A stretch of 64,000 nucleotides of DNA from Coptis chinensis. Taxonomy: Eukaryota; Streptophyta; Magnoliopsida; Ranunculales; Ranunculaceae. The stretch is from the NCBI GenBank assembly GCA_015680905.1, contig CM027381.1, positions 20,127,501-20,191,500 on the forward strand, given 5' to 3'. Position numbers and translations under genes: made by a program. Positions 1 through 8,745 of this stretch are shown here, piece after piece. Every line of letters begins with the position of its first letter. Position 1 is the first letter of the stretch. The notes beneath the pieces were generated by a model. It worked only from the letters and a program-made list of their open reading frames with translations. It searched no databases and had not been told where the DNA came from.

Positions 1-543
1 ATCCAGTCAAAGTTTCCAATGTACGATGGTAGCTCGTGTCTAGGTCAGCACGTAGCTCGGTTCAGCCAGATCCTGACGCTCTACAACGCTCCAGAATTCG
101 ACTACCTGAGATGCAGACTTTTCCTAGCCAGCCTAAAGGACGGAGCATTTGACTGGTTCTATACGCTAGCGCCTGATTCAATCCACAACTTCGACAAGCT
201 GGCCGAGACATTCGCAGCAGAGTTCGTCCACAACAGGAAGAAACAAGCCGACCTAGACTCGTTGTTTCAGCTGAAGCAAGCACACGACGAAACCATTCAC
301 GCCTTCTTAGGTCATTTCAAAAAGGAATTGCTATCAATGGAACCAGGCCTGAAGGACAATTTTGCAACCTCGACATTCACCAATGCCCTCCTAGATGATT
401 CTGAGCTAGTAGGGTCTCTCAAGCGCAATAAGCCAGTAAGTCACGAAATGTGCACACTAGAAAGTCAGATCCACGGATCCAAAAGAATAATTACCAATTG
501 GATTAACATTTCCCCAGTAAGTCTCAACCTGAGGGTGTTGTAG
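1..543 (+). mobile_element. Ty3/gypsy retrotransposon gag fragment, truncated at window edge
   Basis: An open frame runs from base 1 to a TAG at 541-543 (first Met at 19). It has the look of the plant retrotransposon gag domain: a DYLRCRLFLASLKDGAFDWF block (the usual 'R..MF..SLKG.A..WF' motif), then F.....FAAEFVHNRKK, DLDSLFQLKQAHDETIHAF and RFK/HFKKE-like segments, in the family's order. Gag would form the virus-like particle of the element. No zinc knuckle, protease or pol follows. After codon 155 the protein stops matching gag, so the fragment is broken at its 3' side as well as cut by the window. It lies on the strand opposite to the Tat pol at 22-28 kb and is probably a separate insertion. 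Confidence 0.8.
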
Positions 544-980
544 AGGACCACCATACACCTTACTAGTACTAGTCAACAAGAACCTTGCACCTACTCTCGT
601 TGCCAATCCAAGCATATATTCAATGTCCCAACCACAATCTTCTTGTAAAATATCACACCAAATCGGTGAAAAAATCAGTTGACTGACTATGCGGGGTTAG
701 GCGGTCCGAGTAAGCGGTCTAGGGCCCAAAAAAACATGATAAAGACCCGTGCTCTAAAAAATCGGGCTAGGCAGCCGCCTAGGTGGTATATAGCCGAACT
801 GATTTGGTATCTAATCATCGAAGTAATCAGTGGGCCAATTAGACGGGCCTTGGCGGACCTAGACAGGGTTGGACGGATTAGTTGGGCTTGTGTTTTGGGC
901 TTTGTTAAGTAAAATTTTCTAGTATACGGGCATTGCAGTGGGGACTTGAGCGGAGAATGAAGGAGGGAGAGGGAGAGGAA
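544..980. other. No gene; GC-rich repeat-like stretch
   Basis: After the gag fragment the sequence becomes a GC-rich block (about 680-905) with repeated 'ggcgg/cctagg/gggcc' words. Such words resemble the ends of degenerate plant DNA transposons, but I found no paired termini. From about 944 it turns purine-rich (GGAGGGAGAGGGAGAGG), and this is the target into which the large hAT-like element inserted. I see no coding sequence. Confidence 0.4.
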
Positions 981-988
981 GAGGGAGA
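981..988. repeat. Left target-site duplication GAGGGAGA
   Basis: This 8-mer directly precedes the TAAGGGTGG terminus and recurs at 13882-13889 directly after the inverted terminus. Confidence 0.7.
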
Positions 989-1002
989 TAAGGGTGGAAT
1001 TC

Positions 1003-1230
1003 GAGCTAAACAAGCCGAGCTTTACCATGCTCAAGCTCGGCTCGCTAATTACACAAGCTTTAAATTGAGCTCAAGCTCGGCTCATATAGTTAAACGAGCC
1101 AAGCTCGAGCTGAGCCCGAGCCGCTCGGTTATTTTACACTATAAATATGCTATTTAAGCTAAACGAGCCGAGCTTCATTAAGCTCATTTGTTACACGAGT
1201 TTTAATTTGAGCTCGAGCTTGGCTTATATC
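1003..1230. repeat. Subterminal GAGCTCGGCTCG repeat array (left)
   Basis: Imperfect repeats of GAGC, GCTCGGCTCG, AACGAGCC and AAGCTCGAGC in both orientations fill the first 230 bp inside the left terminus. hAT transposases bind short subterminal repeats of this kind. The same vocabulary occurs inside the right end (13814-13867) and in the hAT at 19483-20453. Confidence 0.7.
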
Positions 1231-1386
1231 AATCTAACAAAACAGAGCTGTTTCCTGACTCGCGGCTGGGATTCACTTTGAGAGAGTATAAATCAAGGGC
1301 TACCATTCCGCCAGGTGGATTAGGATATGGATTAGAAATTAATTAAAGGTATTAATTGTGAAAACCCTTCGTAAAGTGCAAACCCC
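1231..1386 (+). promoter_or_regulatory. Promoter-like cassette A
   Basis: Order of elements: AACAAAACAG leader, TTTCCTGACTCGCGGCTGGG, a short spacer, TATAAATCAAGGGC (TATA at 1287-1293), a CCACC-rich stretch, then TTAATTGTGAAAACCCTTCGTA and GTGCAAACCCC. The same ordered words recur at 4270, 6021 and 8018. A TATA motif in a fixed context upstream of gene-like sequence suggests a core promoter. Promoter activity is inferred, not shown. The MATH-domain fragment follows about 300 bp downstream. Confidence 0.5.
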
Positions 1387-1680
1387 TTTCGCTACTTCTT
1401 CTCCCTCGTTAATTATGGAAACCGAACAGAGATAGAAATTAATTTGGATGTTAATTAGAAACTTAACTGTGGCAATAAATGGTAGAAACCCTTCATGTAC
1501 TATGCTTAGCTTCTCCTTTCGTTCTCTCTTCCCCTCCCATATAGTGTGCGCCTCTTTTGTCTCTCTTTCATCGTCCGCAATTACAGAGATCAATCAAATA
1601 ATCCATTATACTTAGCCATTACTGCAGGTGCATCATGCAATGTGCGCCTCCTTTGAACTATAAAAGCCTTCTCTAAGTTG

Positions 1681-2244
1681 AACGACGAGTGCTATTATTC
1701 TCGAGCTTTTACAACTGGTGGTTATCCATGGTAAGCTTATATATCGATCACTTTTCCAGTATAGTAGAGTAGATATATATGTTGTATATAATATAATTTA
1801 CCACTTCTTTTTTAAAAAAATTCTTGATCATTGCGTGTTTTCGGATAGGCGGGTGCTGGTTTATCCAAGTGGATCATTTTTTGTCAGTGTTCCTAGATGT
1901 TGCAAATTCATATGGTCAGCCTGATGGTTGGAGTAGATATGATATTGCTGGGTTTAGTTTCTCGGTTGTTCATCAAATGAATGATCGGTTAAGCGTGCGA
2001 AGAGCTTTGAATATTACTCTATGTGTGCTTTTTGTATAACTTATTTCAGTTTAGGATAATATATAGCATGTCTATGTTTTATAAATTGAATCTTACTCTT
2101 CATGCAGAGACACAACACCAATTTAGTGCAAAACATCCTGATTGGGGATTTTGGAATTTTATTCCTCTCAGTGAGCTAAGGGACCTTGACAGAAGGTTTC
2201 TTCTTGATGATACTTTAATTGAGGAGGTCTTAAGTCTCCATTAG
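1681..2244 (+). pseudogene. MATH-domain fragment (UBP12/UBP13-like), intron-containing and broken
   Basis: Three exon pieces encode consecutive parts of a MATH (TRAF-homology) domain like the one at the N terminus of plant ubiquitin-specific proteases 12/13. Exon a (to 1730) gives CYYSRAFTTGGYPW and ends at a GTAAGC donor. Exon b (1849 to about 2004) gives RVLVYPSG and, after a frame change, DHFLSVFLDVANSYG and GWSRYDIAGFSFSVVHQ. Exon c (2108-2244) gives ETQHQFSAKHPDWGFWNF, IPLSELRDLDRRFLLDDT and a stop. The domain normally binds peptide partners. Damage: a short deletion and frame change after PSG, and the donor of exon b reads CT instead of GT. No peptidase domain follows. Introns are kept, so the copy came from genomic DNA, not mRNA. 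It lies inside the hAT-like element, downstream of cassette A. Confidence 0.75.
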
Positions 2245-4060
2245 AGCACCCTATGAAGTAGCATTGGTAAGTAATACGTGGGAATTTTTTTCATTTGTAT
2301 GCACCGTTTTAAGTTTCTTACTTTTTCCTTTTTGATTGGAGGATCTGTGATAAGATGTTTTCCCTTTTCGACCACTTAACGGTTTGGTTGTTACCTTGAG
2401 CATTGATTTTTGATAAACATGTGATTCAACTCCCACCCCCACCCCCACCATAAAAAAAAGGGATATACCCGTGAACATATGTTCATGAATTATGCACTTA
2501 ACTCCAATCACTCAGCTCTGAAGTGAGTTATAGTAATTTAAAAGCGGAATTGGCCTATTTGAAATGTGTTTCTCTACAAAATAGTAAGATAATTTGTTTC
2601 AGATTTTCCACTTGGTCAAATTTTTATTGGGAATAGGTTTACTCTTATGTCATAATGTTTTTAAGTTTGATTCTTCTGAAAGCTCATCCTATTTTATGAC
2701 CTTGATATCCATTGACCTTGCCTAAAATTTTTTTTGACTGAAGTTGCATTTAAGAATTAAATTGTGGTGGATATGGTGGATATGCATGGTCGATTGTTCT
2801 TTGATCATCATGTTCATTTGTTCCGAGCTGTTATAATTTGGTAAAAATTGGAGTAATATTTTATTTTTTACGTACCGGTATACACAGTCTTACTTAATTA
2901 TTAAAAATATATCATTTTACCCCTTTAAATAATGATATTGACCTCATAGGTAATGTCTTTGTTTTGAAATTTGAAACCTATATTGTATTGTTCTATGCTT
3001 GATAGCTATGTGCACACCCTCCTTTTGCAGCCATAAATGAAGCAATTTGGTTTAAGCTTTGTTTTATAGCATTGGAGGCCTATTGACTACTAAAGTTTTC
3101 TACGTTGTGTACACAAGCTTTGTATGTATAAGTGATTGTACTAATCCAATTGTTTACTTATGCCAAGAGTAGATTTCTTTACTAACTCAATTTATTTTAT
3201 GTAATCAATCTTTATCAGGGTAGAAACCTTTTCATTCTTAGTCAAGGCATAGCTTCTGCACTGTTCGTTGCAAACAAAAATGGTGGTTTCTTGAAGTCAG
3301 CCCTGTATGTTCTTTCTTGGTTATAAAACATTTAGCTTACTGCTATGAGAATCATGATATTCACGTAGACATTAATACTGTCTTGATGGTGTTAGAAGAA
3401 TTTCCAATGTACTTTATTTTCAATATTCGAGTTTTTTCAATGCATATATTGTTTTAGCTTTTGTGCAAGTATTGAGATAGTCTGTATCTTCTGTTTCTTT
3501 GTTGTTGATATTATATTACTATTAATGTTTCTGTGTATCAGCCATTCATGAAGTTTAAAGAGAGGGAAGGACATGAAGTAAATGTACGTGGAAGTCAAGC
3601 TATAACAAGCTAAGCTTACGCTTTAGAATTCGGAAGTTCTTTTGTAAACACCAAATCTTCGTCTTTTCCTTTTTGCCACTCAAGAAGATTCAAGTTCATT
3701 TCTTCTTCCTGGGTATACTCACTTCGTTGTTCTCCGTTTCTATTCTCTTAGTCTTTTACATTTGAAATCTTGGGGTTGTCATTTTCTTTTTTTTTTCTTT
3801 TTTGGTTTTTTCCCCCCTTTTTTTTGCCACTTTGGAATCCTACTATATTTTAGGCATGTACTTTGTGCCAGAGACACCATTAACAATGTTGCAAGGCATG
3901 GTGGGGCCAAAGGATCCATTCATAGTGTCCTAGGCAACACAATTAGTAGGTAAATGTAACATTGTTTAAAATGGGCCTCCTCAAAAAACATTGTGCCACT
4001 AAGCACACAAAATAAACACTACCTTACTGCAAAGTTGGACTAAATGTTTAGGAATTGTGA
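2245..4060. other. AT-rich region of the large element, no recognised gene
   Basis: Intron-like AT-rich DNA. A possible exon remnant at about 3221-3310 (after a TTATCAGG acceptor-like site) contains LFILSQGIASALFVANKNG in one frame, which I do not recognise. Poly-pyrimidine runs occur at about 3780-3830. Nothing here supports a functional gene. Confidence 0.4.
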
Positions 4061-4140
4061 AATCAAGGGCCACCATTCAGCAACGTGTATTAGGAATAAA
4101 TTAAAAGTAATGAAAACCCTTCATAGTGCAAACCCCTTGG
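4061..4140 (+). repeat. Partial copy of the promoter-like cassette (TATA lost)
   Basis: AATCAAGGGCCACCATTC ... GAAAACCCTTCATAGTGC AAACCCC matches the downstream half of the cassette. The upstream TGACTC box is absent and the TATA position reads TGAAATC. It is probably a decayed copy. Confidence 0.55.
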
Positions 4141-4269
4141 TTCTCACTTTCACTTTCACTAAGACGTTAATTACCCATCTTTCAGTCTTCCCCCACCCCT
4201 AACTACTTTTCCTCTTCTTCAGCTCTCTCTCTCTCTCTCTCGAATCTCAACATTAGTTTGTCTCTTGAT

Positions 4270-4400
4270 GTTTCCTGACTTGCGGCTGGGATTCACTTTG
4301 AGAGGGTATAAATCGAGGGCCACCGTTCTGCCACGTAGATTAGTAGATTAGGAATTAATGAAAGGTCTTAATTGTGAAAACCCTTCGTAGCGCAAACCCC
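4270..4400 (+). promoter_or_regulatory. Promoter-like cassette B
   Basis: TTTCCTGACTTGCGGCTGGG, then ATTCACTTTGAGAGGG, TATAAATCGAGGGCCACC (TATA 4307-4313), a CCACGTAG word, and the AATTGTGAAAACCCTTCGTA / GCGCAAACCCC tail. Nearly identical to cassette A over the first 60 bp. It precedes the aspartate-semialdehyde dehydrogenase fragment, whose ATG lies about 275 bp after the TATA motif. A (CT)n run at about 4222-4241 lies just upstream. Confidence 0.55.
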
Positions 4401-4587
4401 TTAGGTATTTATCTTTTGTTAATGACGATAACTAAGCAATTAATTCAGTTCCAATAACCTTTTTCTTTTCCAATAAACCCTTCGGATAAATCAAGGGTCT
4501 GGCCACTCCCTCTCCACTGAGAGAAAATAGTCATTAATATAACGTGGTAAGCTTAATTGCACCATCTTCAACCTCTAAGAGAAAACA

Positions 4588-5874
4588 ATGTCAATCGTTC
4601 ATCATGCCCACACTCTCAATCCTATTTGTACAAACAAGTCGTCTTCGCTGGTAAGAATGAGTTTCAATAAAGAAAACAGTCCATCATTAGCTAGGAGTTT
4701 CTCAACGTTATCATGAAACGAGATTTTCCTTATCGGAGTATCAAAATGCTTGCAATCGAACGTTATGCGGGAGAAAAAATTAGGTTTGAAGACCAAGATT
4801 ATGTAATAGAAGGGATAAATCGCAACAACTTTGATGATGGGATTGATATTGCTTTATTTAGTGCTGGTGAATCAATTAGTAAGGAGTTTGCACACTGCTT
4901 TCTTTGTTGGCGTGGAGCAATTGTTATAGATAATATACGTGTTTCATTATGTATAAACAGGTTCCACTAATCATTCCGAAGTTAATCCGGTATAATGTCT
5001 AGACTCTTTTATGGTAAAGGTGCTATTATTGCTAATCCTAATTGCGCTACTATTATGTGTTTGATCGCAATGACTCCTCTTGATCGCTACGCCAAGGTTG
5101 AGTTCGATCTATCCACTTTCTTTAGTTTTGTTTTTCCTACTCGGAGTAATACACGAATACAACGAATACTGAATGTTGGCCACAGTAACTGAATTTTACA
5201 TTTTCATGCTTCAATTGCCATATGATTGAATTGTTTAAATTTCCCCTTTTTTTTCTTCTTTTTTTTTAATGACAGGTAGCCCGTATGGTAATTAGCAAAT
5301 TTCAAGCATTCTGTGAAGCTGATGCATTAGATGAAAGAATAGTGAAGTTTCATGAGGTTTTCTTTAACTATAATTTCATGATATTGCACAATTGTGGAAT
5401 GCCAAGGAGCTATACCTTTAGAAGAGTTGCACCAAGCTACACCCCCCACCCCCCTAGGAATGTGAATTTCAAGACGATCATGGTATGGAAGTTGCACAGT
5501 TTGTCCCCTCGACCCGCATTAACATGAACTTGAACTTTGTGTTTATAGGCCTGGGTAAATTGGTGCTTTTCTCCAAAGGAGTAGCTCCTTACTGATTCTC
5601 CTTGATCAATCTCTTGTTGTTTTATTTTTGATGGAACCTTCTAAGCAGAACCCTAACAATACAATGTTTTATGTTACGCAACATAAGGCCCTCGAGGTTT
5701 CTCTTAGTTACTCGATGGTTTTATTTGCATTCTTATATGCCAGTGTATGCCGAGTTCGTGTTGATACCTTTTTTTTTGTTCCAGCTTAGCTTTGAGGTGC
5801 TTAATCCACCTGTACAATCGAATGGGTATAATGAAGAGGGAATGAAGTTAGTGAGGGAGGCAAAAAAGATTTGG
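4588..5874 (+). pseudogene. Aspartate-semialdehyde dehydrogenase fragment (N-terminal half), intron-containing
   Basis: Aspartate-semialdehyde dehydrogenase makes aspartate semialdehyde for Lys, Thr, Met and Ile synthesis in plastids. From an ATG at 4588 a short transit-like leader runs into RMSFNKENSPSLA. The NADP-binding loop that should follow is deleted. After a frame change comes EFLNVIMKRDFPYRSIKMLA, then DIALFSAGESISKEF and, further on, GKGAIIANPNCATIMCL, which keeps the active-site cysteine. An intron (donor after 5096, acceptor TGACAG at 5275) is followed by VARMVISKFQAF, degenerate sequence, and a last exon at 5785-5874 with PPVQSNGYNEEGMKLVREAK ending in a GTGAGT donor. The C-terminal half is missing. 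The introns mark this as a captured genomic segment. The start codon, leader and upstream cassette B suggest it could be transcribed, but it cannot encode an active enzyme. Confidence 0.82.
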
Positions 5875-6020
5875 GTGAGTATTATGTTGCAATATAATTC
5901 AGTTCTTTCACAATTTGAGCACCAAGTACTTCTTGCTTCTGATATCTTCTTGGTTTGACAGCAACTATATTCCTATTTTGCATAGTTGTATAATTTGGTA
6001 TAACTTCCCCGTCTCCACTT

Positions 6021-6168
6021 GCATCAACTTAACAAAACAGCTCGGTTTCCTGACTCGCGGCTGGGATTCGTTCTCAGGGGTTATAAATCGAGGGCCACCG
6101 TTCTGCCATGTGGCCTACTAATAATTAAAAGTCTTAATTGTGAGAACCCTTTGTAGTGCAAACCCCTT
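6021..6168 (+). promoter_or_regulatory. Promoter-like cassette C
   Basis: GCATCAACTTAACAAAACAG, GTTTCCTGACTCGCGGCTGG, a spacer, TATAAATCGAGGGCCACC (TATA 6082-6088), CCATGTGG and the TTAATTGTGAGAACCC / TAGTGCAAACCCC tail. It retains the AACAAAACAG leader also seen in cassette A. It starts about 150 bp after the last aspartate-semialdehyde dehydrogenase exon and precedes an unrecognised spliced block. Confidence 0.55.
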
Positions 6169-6229
6169 GGTTCTCACTCTCACCATTAAGACCTCCTTGC
6201 TTGCAATTAATTAGACATGGCTAGAAATT

Positions 6230-6745
6230 GAACCAAATAGTCATTCTCTCTGTTTGCCTTCTCCAGTTCTCCAAAGTCCAAACTACTTCCGATCTCTCTC
6301 AAGCTATGATTCTATTAGAAAGATCAATGTGTTGTCTTCTTCACCCAAAGCCAATGCATGCCATATACAAGGTAAAGTTTCGATCAGCGTTTCTTCTTTT
6401 GCTTTGATTGTTCTTTTTTCCCAAGTTTCAAATAGTTTATGTTTTGATTCAATTAAACTATTGGCCTTTTATTGGCTGAAATTTGGGTCTCACAAAACTA
6501 CGAAAGAAACTATTTAGTTCAAAGTGTGCGTGTCTTGCTGATTTATTTGGTTTTTGTAACTCAACTTTTGAGGTTTTTGCGGTTGCGCGGTTTTCATTGT
6601 GATTGATATTGGCTTCATAGTTTTCATTTCTTCTAATGGAGTGCTTCTCTTTAATCTTCTTATTTTTTCCAATTGTGTATTTTTTATGGCTAAGTTAATT
6701 TTTCTTTGAAAATCAGATTGTCGGAATGGTATTTCTCTATATCAA
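6230..6745 (+). repeat. Duplicated leader, first exon and intron start (copy 1)
   Basis: AATAGTCATTCTCTC leader, then an exon with a serine-rich reading (VLSSSPKANA in one frame) ending at 6371 with a CAAG/GTAAAG donor, followed by about 370 bp of intron. The exon and intron are co-linear with 8237-8745, so the block was duplicated. The intron copies share GTTTATGTTTTGATTCAATT and TATTGGCCTTTTATTGG. I do not recognise the encoded protein. Possible further exons at 6835-6935 and 7159-7416 could not be assigned. Confidence 0.55.
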
Positions 6746-7158
6746 TGTTTGCATATGTAGTTCGATATTTGCGTTGTAATATCTTTTATTGGTTTGGATC
6801 AATACATTATAAATCATGTGATAATATACTTCAGGGGATTGGAGCAATCTGCACAGAAGTTTGCAAGCCGATTTGGTTCGTTTTATGCTCATTGTATAGT
6901 TTCTACTTATTATCGATATCTCAGTAATGCAAACTGTTGCTGCCTGGAGCTTTTTGTTATGAAGATAGGTGTGCTAAATCAATTTGCATTGCCAAAACTA
7001 AACACGTGGTAAATTTGCATTGAACAGAGGAACGCCAATTGAACAGAGGAAGTTTGCACACAAAATATAGCAGATGAAGGAGTTTCATGTAAAAACATGT
7101 ACAACTTACTACTATAGTTTATTGGACAACTAATTCATGTGCCTAGCTTCTTTATAGG

Positions 7159-7416
7159 TTGTGGTTGAGATTTCATCCCACCAATGGTTGGGATGCTCTC
7201 TCATTCCCCAAACAACTCAAAGGGTGTTTTAGTTCCCACTCTATCATCTTAAAGGGTATGAATGGTGTTTGTAATTATAAGGACTGTCACATTGTTCACT
7301 TTTTAGCCATTTTCATCGATCATTTGAACTGGAAATCTTTTGTACATATAGTGAAACATATGGTAGCTAACCATGTGAGGAATTATTTTCAACATGAAGC
7401 AACGGACACTGCCTAA
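7159..7416 (+). other. Unrecognised open frame in the large element
   Basis: An 85-codon frame (WLRFHPTNGWDALSFPKQLK at its start) lies between intron-like AT-rich sequences. Exon-like pieces follow acceptor-like sites at 7468 (TGCAG, then VHKHISAFYSVPKPPLRN) and 7568 (TTTTAG, then DLKEQVEWNKLEKSLAS). Together they look like a degraded multi-exon gene behind cassette C. I cannot name the family. Confidence 0.3.
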
Positions 7417-8017
7417 TTTAAACCCGTTGTATTACTAAAGTAATTAGATGCATACATATCTGTGCAGGTTCATAAGCACATCAGTGCTTTCTATAGTGTT
7501 CCCAAACCTCCTTTAAGAAACCTTTTTTTTTTGTTAGTCGTTTAACGAGTAAATTTTTTTATTTTAGGATTTGAAGGAACAAGTAGAGTGGAACAAGCTA
7601 GAAAAGTCATTGGCAAGCACAAGATGAAAACAATTATGCAGAAGACTTTCTGAGTAGCCCAATGTTTGTAAGTCGATCTCTTTCCTCTTGCTATCTCTCT
7701 TTCTTGATTAACGCAATTTAAGATCTGAACTGATGACACTATTATTGACATTTTTTCACAAAAAATATTCTCATTTTTTTGTTGATGGTGTTTGAAGCTT
7801 ATTCATGCTCGACACTCAAAAAAATCTTTTGATGTTGATTTTTTATTTTTTTTCCCTTTTGAATTGCTATTCATTTTCGAGTTTTCCCCTTCTCTTGATC
7901 ATGAAATTGTTGCTAATCAATGTAAAAGGATGGAATCATATGGTATTGTTACACAATTTATCTTTGGCTATGTTCTATGGATGTCCTACTTTCTCAAAAC
8001 ACGGATTATCATTGATA

Positions 8018-8110
8018 TGTTTCATCTCTGACTCACGGCTGGGAGTCACATTTCAGTGGGTATAAATCGGCGGTCAAAACCGAAGACACGTGTAAAATTA
8101 GAAAAAGAAT
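8018..8110 (+). promoter_or_regulatory. Promoter-like cassette D
   Basis: CATCTCTGACTCACGGCTGG, GAGTCACATTTCAGTGGG, TATAAATCGGCGGTCAAAAC (TATA 8061-8067), then an ACACGTG (G-box core) word. It is the most diverged copy, but spacing from the TGACTC box to TATA is kept. It precedes the second copy of the leader/exon/intron block. Confidence 0.5.
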
Positions 8111-8236
8111 TAATGAGTAAGCTTGCCCTTTCTTGATTCCAATCAACCCTTCGAGTTCTTAACTTTCTATCTCTATACGTGTTTACCTTCTTCGACAAAA
8201 CTGTTTACATTCGCTCAATTCTCAACATAATTAGAA

Positions 8237-8745
8237 GTTTGACCGAATAGTCATTCTCTCTTCTCCAATTCACCAAACTTCTACAGATCTCTCTCCCATC
8301 TATTACCAATGTCGTTGTCTTCTTCACCAAAGCCAATTGATGCATTTACAAGGTAAAGTTTTTGTCCTCTTTTCTTCTTTTGCTTCGGTTGTTCTTTATT
8401 CCCAAATTTTAAATGGTTTATGTTTTGATTCAATTGAACTATTGGCCTTTTATTGGTTGAAATTTGGGTCTCACATAACTGATTCATGCAACCACTGATT
8501 CAATTGAAACTGTTTACTTGAAATTGTGCGATCACTATTCGTTTGTTTTGTATAGCTCAACTTGCGGTTGCACGGTTTTCGTTGGATGGGCTATTGCTTC
8601 ATAGTTTCCATCTCTTCTAATTGAGTGTTTTTGAAGTTAGTTTTTCTCTTTAATCTTCTCATTCTTTCCAATTGTGTATTTCTCATGGCTAAGTTGATTT
8701 TTCTTCGTAAGTAGAATATCGGATTGGTGTTTCTCTATATTCTAT
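8237..8745 (+). repeat. Duplicated leader, first exon and intron start (copy 2)
   Basis: Co-linear with 6230-6745. An ATG at 8310 opens MSLSSSPKPIDAFTR, ending at 8352 with a CAAG/GTAAAG donor. The reading LSSSPK is shared with copy 1, and a third relative occurs at about 9351-9424 (LLSSSLKPTP, then a stop, CCTG/GTAAGC donor). The following intron is clearly homologous to copy 1. The product is not recognised. Confidence 0.55.

Noticed and set aside
679-1157. Open frames across the GC-rich block and the left hAT end
   Set aside because: They cross a transposon terminus and repeat arrays; the composition explains their openness.
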